Notes: a model not told the origin generated them from the sequence alone. A stretch of DNA of 64,000 nt from Methylocella tundrae (GCF_901905185.1 NZ_CABFMQ020000109.1:62001-126000); one strand, 5' to 3'. Positions 1 through 8,624 are shown, numbered from the stretch's first letter. Program-made: numbers and translations.

Positions 1-1893
1 GATCATCTCGTCCTGCGGGGCGACAAACCCGCGCCCGTCGCTGGAGGCGACCAGCATTTTGACGCCGGGCGCATAGGGGAAGACGGCGCAGATCGTCTCG
101 CCCTCGCCGATGTCGGCCATCAGGCGAAGCGGTTCGCCCTGACTGCGCCCGCCCGGCAGCTTCCCGGCGTCGAGCGTAAAGATCTTGCCGTCGCTGGCGA
201 GTACAAGAATTTTCGAAGTGGTTTCGGCGAAGAAGGAGACGCTCAAGGCGTCATCGCCCTTGAATTGCAGGCTGCTCAGCTCCGCGACATGGCCTTTCAG
301 AGCGCGAATCCAGCCCTTTTGCGAGACGACCACCGTCACTGGCTCGCGTTCGACCATTGCGCTTGCAAAATCGACGTCGCCAAGATCCGGGGCAACGTCA
401 AACGTCGTGCGGCGCCGGCCGAGCTTGGTCTCGGGGCCATATTTTTTCTTCAGCTCGCGTATCTGGCCGGTGATCGTCTTCCATTGCTTGACTTCATCGG
501 CAAGCAGCGCCTCGATGTCCCGGCGCTCCTCGACGAGTGCATCGTGCTCGCGCTGGATCTGCATTTCCTCGAGGCGCCGCAGGCTGCGAAGGCGGGTATC
601 GAGAACGTAATTAACCTGCGGCTCCGAGAGGCCGAAAGCCGCCTGCAGCCTTGGCTTTGGCTCATCCTCCTCCCGGATGATGCGGATCACCGCATCGAGA
701 TTGAGGAATACGATCAGCATGCCGGCCAGGACTTCGAGCCGGCGAACAATTTCAGCGAGCCGATGCCGCGAACGGCGCAAAAGCACATCGCGGCGATGGT
801 CGAGCCATTGCTGCAACGCCTCCTTGAAGGAGACGACGCGCGGCACGACGCCGCCCTCGAGCACATTCATGTTCATCGGGAAGCGCGTTTCGAGCTCGGT
901 GAGCTTGAACAAATGCTCCATCAGCATGTCGGCGTCGACCGTCCGGCTTTTCGGCTCGATGACGACGCGGACATCTTCGGCCGATTCGTCGCGGATGTCG
1001 GCGACGAGCGGCAGCTTCTTGTCGTTCAAAAGCTCGGCGATCTTTTCGATCAGCCGCGACTTTTGAACCATATAGGGGATTTCGGTGACGACAATGACCC
1101 AGGCGCCGCGTGCGCTTTCTTCCTTCGTCCAGCGCGCGCGCAGCCGCAGCGAACCGCGCCCGGTGCGGTAGGTTTCGGCAATCGATTCTTTTGACTCGAC
1201 CAGAACGCCGCCGGTCGGGAAGTCAGGTCCCGGCGCGAAGGCCAGCAACTGGTCCGTCGTCGCCTCCGAATGCGAAATCAGATAAAGCGCAGCGTCACAA
1301 AGCTCGGCGAGGTTATGCGGCGGGATCGAGGTCGCCATTCCGACGGCGATGCCCTGCGCGCCATTGGCGAGAAGATTGGGCAGCGCCGCGGGAAGCACGA
1401 CGGGCTCCTGCTGGTCGCCTGAATAATTCTCGCGAAAATCGACCGCGTCCTCTTCGATGCCTTCGAGGAGCAACCGCGCCACATCCGTCATGCGCGCTTC
1501 GGTGTAGCGATAGGCGGCGGCTCCGTCGCCGTCGATATTGCCGAAATTGCCTTGCCCGTCGACCAGCGGGTAGCGCGAAGAAAAATCCTGCGCGAGCCTC
1601 ACCAGCGCGTCATAGATCGCCTGATCGCCGTGCGGATGGAACGAGCCCATCACGTCGCCGACGATTTTCGCGCATTTCTTGAAGGCCGTCCCCGGATCGA
1701 GCCGCAGGATCTGCATGCCATACAGAATGCGGCGATGCACCGGCTTCAGGCCATCGCGCGCGTCCGGCAACGCCCGGCCCATGATGGTCGAAAGCGCATA
1801 GGCGAGGTAGCGCTCTTCCAGCGCATCTCGCAGGTTGACGGGCTCGAAACCGCCCGATGCGGGCGGCGGCGGTGGAGAGACGGCTTTTCCCAT
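1..1893 (-). CDS. parC: DNA topoisomerase IV subunit A (3' end outside window)
   Basis: ParC cuts and rejoins DNA in the heterotetrameric topoisomerase IV that unlinks daughter chromosomes. The reverse strand is open from an ATG at 1891-1893 to the window edge, giving 631 residues; the C-terminus is missing. Reading the strand directly shows the GyrA/ParC breakage-reunion domain: HPHGD at about 86-90, and AAYRYTE with the catalytic tyrosine at about 130. Beta-propeller-like sequence begins near the cut end. The residues matching E. coli ParC Ser80 and Glu84 are Gln91 and Asp95, which I believe is common in alphaproteobacteria. GyrA is the only close alternative; ParC is preferred from the RYPLVDGQGNFGNIDGD region and the long N-terminal lead. 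No partner gene is visible. Confidence 0.93.
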   Translation of the reverse strand, partial: MGKAVSPPPPPASGGFEPVNLRDALEERYLAYALSTIMGRALPDARDGLKPVHRRILYGMQILRLDPGTAFKKCAKIVGDVMGSFHPHGDQAIYDALVRLAQDFSSRYPLVDGQGNFGNIDGDGAAAYRYTEARMTDVARLLLEGIEEDAVDFRENYSGDQQEPVVLPAALPNLLANGAQGIAVGMATSIPPHNLAELCDAALYLISHSEATTDQLLAFAPGPDFPTGGVLVESKESIAETYRTGRGSLRLRARWTKEESARGAWVIVVTEIPYMVQKSRLIEKIAELLNDKKLPLVADIRDESAEDVRVVIEPKSRTVDADMLMEHLFKLTELETRFPMNMNVLEGGVVPRVVSFKEALQQWLDHRRDVLLRRSRHRLAEIVRRLEVLAGMLIVFLNLDAVIRIIREEDEPKPRLQAAFGLSEPQVNYVLDTRLRSLRRLEEMQIQREHDALVEERRDIEALLADEVKQWKTITGQIRELKKKYGPETKLGRRRTTFDVAPDLGDVDFASAMVEREPVTVVVSQKGWIRALKGHVAELSSLQFKGDDALSVSFFAETTSKILVLASDGKIFTLDAGKLPGGRSQGEPLRLMADIGEGETICAVFPYAPGVKMLVASSDGRGFVAPQDEMI

Positions 1894-2321
1894 GGCCAAG
1901 CCCTAACCGAGGCAGGCGGGCAGCGCAAGTTCTGTTTTTGTTCTGGTGGCCCGCGCGGCGTCAGTCGCGCGGGCCACCGTCCTCGATGCAAGCAGTTCAG
2001 TTTCGTCAACAAGCGAGAGCTGAGCAAAAGAGCGGCCGCCGTCGCTGAAGCTCGAACCGCCTTCTCATTGTGGCGCGATCACCGTGGCGCGATCACCGCA
2101 ATGTAACGCAATTTACATTGTGTGTTTGCGAAGCTCCATGGAATCTGTAGAATGTGTGATTTACGCAATTGACACACGCTATTCGTCGGCAACAATCTGT
2201 TGATAATTGACTGCGAGCGTCAGCGTGGAAACGGCGGCCGTCAGCCTTGCTGGCGACAATTTAGCGACGATTGAAATTGGCATGAATTGATAAGTCAAAT
2301 ATCCATTTGGGAGGCGAAGGG
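1894..2321. other. parC upstream region with hairpin, tandem repeat and inverted repeat; no gene seen
   Basis: This 428-base stretch has no convincing coding frame. It holds a 13-bp perfect hairpin (arms 1945-1957 and 1966-1978), probably in the parC 5' untranslated region. It also has a 14-bp unit gtggcgcgatcacc repeated in tandem (2070-2083 and 2084-2097), and an 8-bp inverted repeat caatgtaa/ttacattg (2099-2106 and 2113-2120) that looks like a regulator site. A TTGACA at 2169-2174 with a weak -10-like acaatc 17 bases on could drive the small gene at 2322. No T-run follows the hairpin on either strand, so it is not a simple terminator. Confidence 0.55.
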
Positions 2322-2549
2322 ATGCTTCTGGATAATGAGTTTCGACTTGAGTTATTTTCGAGACTGCGCGCCTTGCAGGATCTGGCCTACACGGGGCGCA
2401 TTCCATGCGGATCGCACGAGCATTTCGAACTTCTCGCTCTTGAAGAATTCGAGTCGCTTTTTGTTCTACAAAGAACGAAAGCCTGCGCCGACATCGCGCT
2501 GACGCTCGCGAATCGGTCGGCGCAGAATCAGGTGACGGTTTCCTTTTAG
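2322..2549 (+). CDS. small hypothetical protein, 75 residues
   Basis: I do not recognise this protein. The frame begins with ATG at 2322, after the purine-rich gggaggcgaaggg, which is a good ribosome binding site. The product is acidic and leucine-rich in its first half (LLDNEFRLELFSRLRALQDL), looks helical, and has no signal peptide or membrane segment. A TTGACA-like promoter lies about 150 bases upstream. An upstream ATG in frame at 2307 would add five residues but has a poorer ribosome binding site. The coding case rests on the ribosome binding site and the plausible helical composition, so it could still be spurious. Confidence 0.42.
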   Translation: MLLDNEFRLELFSRLRALQDLAYTGRIPCGSHEHFELLALEEFESLFVLQRTKACADIALTLANRSAQNQVTVSF

Positions 2550-2826
2550 GCACCGGGCCGGGCTGCGGAAATGTTCGGTCGTCGCGCGGGCGCGGCCCTG
2601 AGAGCGGCAGATTTTTCCGGACGGTCCCGGGGGGCCTTCTTTGAGCCTGTGCACGTTCGGGCGGAAACGCGGCGGTGTTGCGCTCATGCACTAGTTTCAA
2701 GGATGGCGCTCGTCTAGGAAGTTGCGGGCTCATCGCCCGCTCGTCGACAAATGCTGCTCCGTAAGCGGAACGGTTCCCACGGCTCAGCTGTTGTCTATGT
2801 CGAGGCGGCTTCACATCGGATGCGAC

Positions 2827-3060
2827 ATGACCAGACTGGGTTCGATCCTTGGCTTTGTCTTCAGTTTGGCCGTAATTTTTGCAGCCTATATGGGAACCCA
2901 GGACGCGTCGGTCGCCGAAACGAAAGCGCAAACGGCGCTGGACGAAGGCTGCGTTTCTGAAAATGTCGCGTTGGACGAAGGCTACGGCGTGACGCGCACG
3001 GAAACGCACATCGTTTGCACGAAAGACCCCAAGGACAAGGAAAAGGCGGCGGCTCACTAG
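2827..3060 (+). CDS. small exported or membrane-anchored hypothetical protein, 77 residues
   Basis: I do not recognise a family. From ATG 2827 the protein opens with MTRLGSILGFVFSLAVIFAAY, a hydrophobic segment at residues 4-21 that could be a signal peptide or a single membrane anchor. A short polar domain follows with two cysteines (in DEGCVSEN and HIVCTKD) and a lysine-rich tail. The in-frame extension upstream to 2722 is cysteine/arginine-rich and unlike coding sequence, so the later ATG is preferred. The two cysteines could form a disulphide in the periplasm; this is inference. The gene converges on bioA, whose stop is 87 bases away. Confidence 0.55.
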   Translation: MTRLGSILGFVFSLAVIFAAYMGTQDASVAETKAQTALDEGCVSENVALDEGYGVTRTETHIVCTKDPKDKEKAAAH

Positions 3061-3146
3061 TCGAGGTGAAGCCAGCAGCTTCCCCCAGGATTTTCTGATT
3101 TCACGTTCTTCACGAAAACCGGCGACTGCTCGGCAAAAACCCTTCC

Positions 3147-4427
3147 TCACCATGCCTTAGACCAGGCGCCGAGCACCGCGACGACAGCATCGGTCAGTCT
3201 CTTCAGCTCAGCTTCCGCTATGGTAAAGGCCGGCGTCAGATAAACGATATTTCGAAACGGGCGCACCCAGACGCCGGATTCGACGAAACGGCGCTTCAAC
3301 TCATTCATGTCGTTGATCTGATCAAGTTCGACGACGCCGATCGCGCCCTGAACGCGCACATCGCGCACTCCCGCAAAGTCCCGGCACGGTTCAAGATCGC
3401 GCGCCAATGCGGCGGCTATGGCGGCGACCTGCCTCAGCCGCGGCTCGCTCGCGAAAAGATCGAGCGAAGCATTGGCCGCGGCGCAAGCCAGAGGATTGGC
3501 CATAAAAGTCGGCCCATGCATCAGCGCGCGCATTGGATCGGTTGAGGAGAACGCCTCGAACACTGTGCTGGTCGCGACCGTGGCCGCAAGGCCCATGGTC
3601 CCTCCGGTCAAGGCCTTCGACAAAGCGATGATGTCGGGGACGACGCCCGCCGCCTCGCAGGCGAACATTGTTCCTGTGCGGCCGAAGCCGGTAAAGACCT
3701 CGTCGAAAATCAGAAGGATTCCATGCCTGTCCGCAGCGCGCCGCAATTTACGCAAAACGGCCGGATCGTGGAAAATCATGCCGCCTGCGCCTTGCGCCAA
3801 GGGTTCGACGAGGATCGCGGCAAGCGCGCCGGCGTGCGCATCGAGCGCGGCGTCGAAAGCCCATTCGCTCGCCTCATCGACGGGAAGGTCAGCAATGACC
3901 TGTTTGGTCAGAACGTTCGAAAACAGGCTGTGCATGCCCTCTTCGGGATCGCACACGGCCATGGTAGCGAATGTGTCGCCGTGGTAGCCGCCTTTGAAAG
4001 AGAGAAATTTTGTCCGCCCGCCGGCGCCCTGATTGAGCCAGAACTGCACGGCCATCTTCATCGCGACCTCGACGGCGACGGAGCCGCTGTCGCAAAAGAA
4101 CACCCGGTCGAGAGGCTTTGGCAAAAGCTCGACAAGCCGCCGCGCCAAAGTCAGCGCTGGCGCGTGGGCGAGACCTCCAAACATGACGTGGGGCATGTCG
4201 CGGAGCTGCCGCGTCACGGCGCCGGCGATGTGCGGATGGTTATAGCCGTGACACGCCGTCCACCAGCTGGCGACGCCATCGACGAGTTCGCGCCCGTCTG
4301 CCAGCTTTATCCGCGAGCCCTGCGTGGCGACCACCGGCAAAGGCGGCGGCGAGGTCAGCATCTGCGTATAGGGCAGCCAGATATGCGGCAGGCCTTTGGT
4401 CAACCAATCCGGCGGTACGGCGCTCAC
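3147..4427 (-). CDS. bioA: adenosylmethionine--8-amino-7-oxononanoate aminotransferase
   Basis: BioA is a cytosolic PLP enzyme that transfers the amino group of S-adenosylmethionine to 7-keto-8-aminopelargonate, giving 7,8-diaminopelargonate for biotin. The 426 residues are normal for the family. Class III aminotransferase marks are the Asp of FDEVFTGFGRTG (about 241-252) that holds the PLP ring nitrogen and the Schiff-base lysine in ALSKALTGG (about 271). The WLPYTQM motif near residue 17 is typical of BioA. The start is GTG at 4425-4427, eight bases after a perfect AGGAGG. It diverges from bioF with 95 bases between starts, so both may share a regulated promoter region. Confidence 0.95.
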   Translation of the reverse strand: MSAVPPDWLTKGLPHIWLPYTQMLTSPPPLPVVATQGSRIKLADGRELVDGVASWWTACHGYNHPHIAGAVTRQLRDMPHVMFGGLAHAPALTLARRLVELLPKPLDRVFFCDSGSVAVEVAMKMAVQFWLNQGAGGRTKFLSFKGGYHGDTFATMAVCDPEEGMHSLFSNVLTKQVIADLPVDEASEWAFDAALDAHAGALAAILVEPLAQGAGGMIFHDPAVLRKLRRAADRHGILLIFDEVFTGFGRTGTMFACEAAGVVPDIIALSKALTGGTMGLAATVATSTVFEAFSSTDPMRALMHGPTFMANPLACAAANASLDLFASEPRLRQVAAIAAALARDLEPCRDFAGVRDVRVQGAIGVVELDQINDMNELKRRFVESGVWVRPFRNIVYLTPAFTIAEAELKRLTDAVVAVLGAWSKAW

Positions 4428-4522
4428 TGATTCGCCTCCTGGATTTGCCTCGCGCGATGTTTTTGCGCAAAACCTCGCCTAGCCCTCCCCATCCGCTGCG
4501 TCAACGCAGGCCGAACCCGAAA

Positions 4523-5671
4523 ATGAACACGCTAGACGACTTCGCCTCAGCAAAACTCGCCGAACTCGACGCCCAGCATCTGCGCCGGACGCTTGTCGAA
4601 AGCGCGCGCGAGGAGGCGCCGTGGGTCTTTCGCGAGGGGCGGCGGCTTTTGTCCTTCTCCTGCAATGATTATCTCAATCTCTCTCATCACCCCGCCGTCA
4701 AAGCCGCGGCGGTTGAAGCGATCGCGCGCTATGGAGCCGGCAGCGGCGGCTCGCGCCTCGTCACAGGCAATCATCCTTTGCTCGGCGAACTCGAGACGCG
4801 GCTCGCCCGGCTGAAAAGGACAGAAGCAGCCTGCGTTTTCGGCTCCGGCTATCTCGCCAATGCGGGCATCGTCCCGACGCTCGCGGGCGCCAAGGATCTC
4901 ATTCTGATCGACGAATTGGCGCATGCCTGCCTCTTTGCCGGGACGCAGCTCTCACCGGCGAAAACGATCATCTTCCGCCATAATGACGTTTCGCAGGCGG
5001 AAGAATTGCTCGCAGCCCAGCGCGCAAACTTCCGCCGCGCCCTGCTCCTCACCGACGGCGTGTTTTCCATGGACGGCGACCGCGCGCCGCTCGCCGAACT
5101 CGCCGCGCTGTGCGCCTCCTACGACGTCTGGCTGATGAGCGATGACGCGCATGGGCTCGGCGTCATCGGCGGCGGGGGCGGATCGGTCACGGCGGCGGGC
5201 GCTCCGCCGGTTCCGCTGCAAATGGGCACGCTGTCAAAAGCAATCGGCGGCTATGGCGGCTATCTTTGCGCCTCAAAGCAGGTGATCGATCTCATAAAGA
5301 CGCGCGCCAGAACGCTCGTCTATTCGACAGGCCTGCCCCCCGCCAGCGTGGCCGCCGCGATCGCCGCGCTGGACATCATCGAAAACGATCCTCTGCTCGT
5401 CGAGAAGCCGCTCGCCAAGGCGCGCGCCTTTACAAAGGCGCTCAACCTGCCGGAGGCGCAGAGCCCGATCGTTCCGGTGATCATCGGCGCCCCCGAGGCG
5501 GCGCTCGCGGCTTCGCGGCAATTGGCCGAGGCCGGATTTCTCGTGACCGCCATCAGGCCGCCGACGGTGCCAGCCGGCACGGCGCGGTTGCGCTTCGCCT
5601 TTTCCGCCGCGCATAGCGATGAAGACATCGCGCGGCTGGCGCAAACGGTGCGCTCCATCATCGGGTCCTGA
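4523..5671 (+). CDS. bioF: 8-amino-7-oxononanoate synthase
   Basis: BioF condenses pimeloyl-ACP (or pimeloyl-CoA) with L-alanine to give 8-amino-7-oxononanoate, the first step of the biotin ring pathway. It is a PLP-dependent alpha-oxoamine synthase. The 382 residues carry SFSCNDYLNLS (about 44-54), the DDAHGLG PLP-ring contact (about 207-213) and the Schiff-base lysine of GTLSKAIGGYGG (about 239). ATG 4523 is chosen because the 26 residues upstream are proline/arginine-rich and unconserved. The stop lies one base before bioD, so the two genes are co-translated. bioB and bioC are not in this window. Confidence 0.95.
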   Translation: MNTLDDFASAKLAELDAQHLRRTLVESAREEAPWVFREGRRLLSFSCNDYLNLSHHPAVKAAAVEAIARYGAGSGGSRLVTGNHPLLGELETRLARLKRTEAACVFGSGYLANAGIVPTLAGAKDLILIDELAHACLFAGTQLSPAKTIIFRHNDVSQAEELLAAQRANFRRALLLTDGVFSMDGDRAPLAELAALCASYDVWLMSDDAHGLGVIGGGGGSVTAAGAPPVPLQMGTLSKAIGGYGGYLCASKQVIDLIKTRARTLVYSTGLPPASVAAAIAALDIIENDPLLVEKPLAKARAFTKALNLPEAQSPIVPVIIGAPEAALAASRQLAEAGFLVTAIRPPTVPAGTARLRFAFSAAHSDEDIARLAQTVRSIIGS

Positions 5672-5672
5672 C

Positions 5673-6347
5673 ATGCCGGCTTTTTTCATCACGGGGTCCG
5701 GCACCGATGTCGGCAAGACTTTCGTCGTCGCGGGCCTCACGCGGGCCTTCAGGGAACAAGGCCGCGATGTCGAGGTCTTGAAGCCGATCGTCAGCGGCTT
5801 CAATCCGGCTGATCCCTCAACCAGCGATCCGGCTATGCTTCTTGAAGCGCTGGGGCGCCCCGTATCAAGCGAGAACCTGGCGCTGGTCTCGCCGTTGCGC
5901 TTCAGCGCCCCGCTGTCGCCCGACATGGCGGCGGCGGCGGAGGGCCGCGCCATCGACATGGCCGAAGTTAAGGCATTTTGCGATGAGGCTCTTGCCAGGA
6001 CGACGGATGTTTTGCTGATCGAAGGCGTCGGCGGCGTCATGGTTCCGCTCAACGCCGCCAAGACACAGCTCGATCTGATGCGCGCGCTAAATCTGCCGCT
6101 GATTTTTGTCGGGGGCAGCTATCTCGGCGCCATCAGCCACAGCCTGACGGCGCTCGATGTCTTGCGTGCGAACCGCCTGACCGTCCGGGCAGTCGTCATC
6201 AGCGAAACGCCAGACTCTTCCGTCGGCCTTGATGCGACGCTCGCAACCCTCGCGAATTTCACCAGCGCGCCTTTGCTGGCTCTAGCCCGCAATGCGTCGA
6301 CGGCCTCGAACGAAGCCGTTTTCGCCAGGCTCGCCAGCCTGATTTAA
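5673..6347 (+). CDS. bioD: dethiobiotin synthase
   Basis: BioD uses ATP and CO2 to close the ureido ring of 7,8-diaminopelargonate, giving dethiobiotin. The 224-residue protein begins MPAFFITGSGTDVGKT, with the P-loop at about 8-16. It also has VLKPIVSG (substrate lysine region) and the IEGVGGVMVPL segment (about 112-122) expected of the family. ATG 5673 follows the bioF stop by one base; longer in-frame starts would overlap bioF by over 50 bases and add a non-family sequence. It converges on the tetR gene across two palindromes that probably end both transcripts. Confidence 0.95.
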   Translation: MPAFFITGSGTDVGKTFVVAGLTRAFREQGRDVEVLKPIVSGFNPADPSTSDPAMLLEALGRPVSSENLALVSPLRFSAPLSPDMAAAAEGRAIDMAEVKAFCDEALARTTDVLLIEGVGGVMVPLNAAKTQLDLMRALNLPLIFVGGSYLGAISHSLTALDVLRANRLTVRAVVISETPDSSVGLDATLATLANFTSAPLLALARNASTASNEAVFARLASLI

Positions 6348-6445
6348 TCAGCAATAAGCCAGTTCAGCTCTCAGCTGCGGGCGGCCCGAGCGACGCCCTC
6401 AGGGCCGAACCGTTCGACTTCATCCCGGCGCGCCGCCAGCCGGCT

Positions 6446-6483
6446 AGAGCGGAATGCGTTCAAGCGGAATCGCATTCCGCTCT
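6446..6483. terminator. 13-bp inverted repeat between convergent bioD and tetR
   Basis: Perfect arms agagcggaatgcg (6446-6458) and cgcattccgctct (6471-6483) flank a 12-base loop. T-rich sequence follows on the plus strand (ttaggcctttgtttt). It sits between convergent genes, so a bidirectional terminator role is likely. The loop repeats part of the arm (gcggaat), a feature of dispersed Rhizobiales intergenic palindromes. Confidence 0.55.
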
Positions 6484-6501
6484 TTAGGCCTTTGTTTTAC
6501 C

Positions 6502-6545
6502 GCATGATGTGGGCCCGAAAAGTCTGCAACTTTTCGGCATCATGC
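6502..6545. repeat. dispersed intergenic palindrome (gcatgatg...ccgaaaagt type)
   Basis: Arms gcatgatg (6502-6509) with ccgaaaagt (6515-6523), and acttttcgg (6529-6537) with catcatgc (6538-6545), form an imperfect palindrome with a five-base loop. A close relative, including the flanking cctttg..ttaccg, is at 57312-57359. More diverged copies are near 10728, 17551 and 58263. This resembles the short palindromic repeats spread through Rhizobiales intergenic DNA. Confidence 0.7.
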
Positions 6546-6546
6546 T

Positions 6547-7107
6547 CTAAGCCGCGAGAAGCCGCTCCTCGATGCGGGCCATTCCCCGCTCGAACACAGC
6601 CGTGTCGTTGAGCGCGCGCGAAAGCACAAGCGCGCCCTGGATATCGGCGACGGCTTCTTCCGCCCGTTGCTGCGCTTCCGTCGAATCACTTCCGGCCCGC
6701 TCGAGGGCGCCGGCGAGCGCTTCGGTCCAGGCCGCGAAATAAGCGCGGATCTTGGCGGCGAAGCGGTCGCGCACATTGTCGAGCGCGAATGCGCCAACGA
6801 GGCATATTCTGCGGCCGGAGCGGAAATAATCGACGACGGAGCGGCACATGCCGCTGATGGCGAGGCCAGCGTCATCGGCCTCGCGCAAGGGCCGATAGAC
6901 ATTGCTCTCGAACCAGTCGTCGATGTCAGCCAAAACGGCGGCGGCCATCTCCTCTTTCCCGCCAGGAAAAAAGTGATAGAGACTGCCTTTGCCAAGGCCC
7001 GTCTTTTGACCGATCAGCGCAAGGCTCGCGCCCTCGAAGCCGTTTTCACGAAAAATCTCGGCCAGCTTGGGCACGATATCCGAACGCTCCGCAATAAGCC
7101 TCGCCAT
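6547..7107 (-). CDS. TetR/AcrR family transcriptional regulator
   Basis: A 186-residue one-component repressor. The N-terminal helix-turn-helix spans about 7-50 (IVPKLAEIFRENGFEGASLALIGQ..LGKGSLYHFF), with the diagnostic recognition helix KGSLYHFFPGGKEEM. The C-terminal half resembles the LmrA/YxaF-like ligand-binding domain. It starts at ATG 7105-7107, five bases after the stop of the DUF1348 gene, so the two form one operon. The inverted repeats at 7612-7647 in the shared promoter region are the obvious autoregulatory operator. The inducer is unknown. Confidence 0.9.
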   Translation of the reverse strand: MARLIAERSDIVPKLAEIFRENGFEGASLALIGQKTGLGKGSLYHFFPGGKEEMAAAVLADIDDWFESNVYRPLREADDAGLAISGMCRSVVDYFRSGRRICLVGAFALDNVRDRFAAKIRAYFAAWTEALAGALERAGSDSTEAQQRAEEAVADIQGALVLSRALNDTAVFERGMARIEERLLAA

Positions 7108-7112
7108 TGTTC

Positions 7113-7586
7113 TTAAAGCCCGAGATCCGACAATCCTGGATGATCGGCGGGACGATCGCCCTGAGGCCAGAAAAATTGGCGCTCCGATTCCCTGATCGGC
7201 AGATCATTGATGCAGGCGAACCGGCGCTCCATCAGCCCATCCTCGCCAAATTCCCAGTTTTCATTGCCATAGGCGCGATACCAATTGCGCGAATCGTCGC
7301 GGAATTCATAAGCGAATCTGACGGCGATGCGATTTCCCGTAAAGGCCCAAAGCTCCTTGATCAGCCGGTAGTCAAGCTCGCGCGCCCATTTGCGCGACAA
7401 AAACGCGACGATCGCCTCGCGGCCGTTGACGAATTCCGCGCGATTGCGCCAGGCGCTGTCGACGCTGTAGCCGAGCGAGACCCGGGCAGGGTCGCGGCTG
7501 TTCCAGGCGTTCTCGGCAAGACGCACCTTCTGGGCGGCGGTTTCGTGACTGAAGGGCGGAAGCGGGGGGCGTTGTTCATTCGACAT
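7113..7586 (-). CDS. DUF1348 family protein (NTF2-like fold)
   Basis: This 157-residue protein matches the DUF1348 family in my recollection: PPLPPFSHETAAQKVRLAENAWNSRDP at the start, NGREAIVAFLSRKWARELDYRLIKELWAF in the middle and an Arg/Trp-rich YEFRDDSRNWYRAYGNENWEF strand. The family has the cone-shaped SnoaL/NTF2 fold. Its function is not established; such proteins often sit beside TetR regulators and stress-responsive genes. The start is ATG 7584-7586 with GGAG upstream. It is the first gene of the operon and therefore the most likely target of the TetR repressor encoded just downstream. Confidence 0.85.
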   Translation of the reverse strand: MSNEQRPPLPPFSHETAAQKVRLAENAWNSRDPARVSLGYSVDSAWRNRAEFVNGREAIVAFLSRKWARELDYRLIKELWAFTGNRIAVRFAYEFRDDSRNWYRAYGNENWEFGEDGLMERRFACINDLPIRESERQFFWPQGDRPADHPGLSDLGL

Positions 7587-7611
7587 TTTTCAGCTCCGGA
7601 CAGACCAGCTT

Positions 7612-7647
7612 ATGTACTATTCGGTACATACTTTACTATTTGGTACA
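7612..7647 (-). promoter_or_regulatory. duplicated TetR-type operator upstream of the DUF1348-tetR operon
   Basis: A perfect inverted repeat atgtac-tattcg-gtacat lies at 7612-7629. A second, slightly degenerate copy (tttactatttggtaca) lies at 7632-7647, so GTACTATTCGGTACA and TTACTATTTGGTACA recur with a 19-base period. This spacing puts two dimers on nearly the same DNA face. The site begins 26 bases upstream of the DUF1348 start, where a repressor would block transcription. That the adjacent TetR protein binds here is inference from position and symmetry. Confidence 0.7.
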
Positions 7648-7763
7648 CTTCCGGGACGGCGACGTCAATAGCGCGTAGGAAGGGCCCTTATGAAGAGCTG
7701 GGGATTCCCGGCCATGGAGAATAGTTTCAGGACGCTCCGGCGGCGGTGATCACGACGCGCCGC

Positions 7764-8279
7764 TTAGTTTGCCGGCGTTTTCTTGGCGCCCTGCTTTGAA
7801 TTCGAGGTCGCCGGCGTCCTGGTGGCCTTTGGCTGCCCGCCCCGAGCGCCGTTGTGGGCCAACGCGCTTTCAAGTTCGCTCTGCAGCGCGTCGAGTTCAG
7901 CTTTGGTGCGTGGCTTTGGCCGCTCTGGATCGGTCCCTGTTGTCGGCCGATAATCGAGCGTGTCCTGGGGCGGGCGCGATTGACGCACAAAATCCTTCGC
8001 TTCCGGCACATCGGCCCGAAGCCGGGTTTTCATCAGCGTGTCGAGTGGGGAGCCAGTTGGATTCTTCGTCTTTATCCGCGTTTTCTGGGCCGGCGCGGCG
8101 GCGGGCTGGACCGGCGCATCGGCGGCCGGGGTAGAGCTTTGCGCAAACGCCGGCGCCGGATGAGCAACCATGGCGCTGCAGATCACAAGGGTCATGAGCC
8201 CACCAAGGATAGAGCTTGATCTTGCAGGCTGAAGCCGCGCAGGCTCTAATCCCATCCAGTGATTCTCATCTTGGCGCAT
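7764..8279 (-). CDS. exported hypothetical protein, Pro/Ala-rich
   Basis: I do not recognise a named family. From ATG 8277-8279 the 171-residue product has a polar lead, a hydrophobic stretch (ILGGLMTLVICSAMVAHPAPAFA, about 24-46) ending in an AFA|Q-like signal peptidase site, then a Pro/Ala/Lys-rich mature part. The C-terminal KAELDALQSELESALAHNG segment could be a short coiled coil. A second ATG at 8253-8255 would keep the signal peptide and is equally possible; neither has a clear ribosome binding site. The frame stays open to 8471, but that extension looks non-coding. It diverges from phaC; a role in PHA granules is only a positional guess. Confidence 0.6.
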   Translation of the reverse strand: MRQDENHWMGLEPARLQPARSSSILGGLMTLVICSAMVAHPAPAFAQSSTPAADAPVQPAAAPAQKTRIKTKNPTGSPLDTLMKTRLRADVPEAKDFVRQSRPPQDTLDYRPTTGTDPERPKPRTKAELDALQSELESALAHNGARGGQPKATRTPATSNSKQGAKKTPAN

Positions 8280-8624
8280 TCGCGGCGGCAATCTCAACAC
8301 GGTCTCGTCAAAACTTTCGCATTTATACGGCGCAGAGCCGCGCACGCCTCTGTAGCGCATTGATTCAACGCCCTTTATCCTCATAAAGACGGTTTTCTGG
8401 AGGCGGGAAACCATTATGATGGGCCGCAGACAGACAACCGGCCGGACGAGCGCCTCAATAAGCCTCGGCAAATGCTTATATAGAAAGTCGCCATCCGCTT
8501 GAAAGACCGAAGGCGGCGGCGACCGGCGACGCCACTGCCTTTCAAGAGAGGCGCCATGCGTCGCGCGACGATGCGCATCGCCGGAAAAGATAATGTGTAA
8601 CCCGCAGAGGGAAAGGGGAACGCC

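Noticed and set aside
2179..3153. 324-codon reverse frame
   Set aside because: It covers two small forward genes, has Arg/Phe-rich shadow composition, no ribosome binding site and no recognisable motif.
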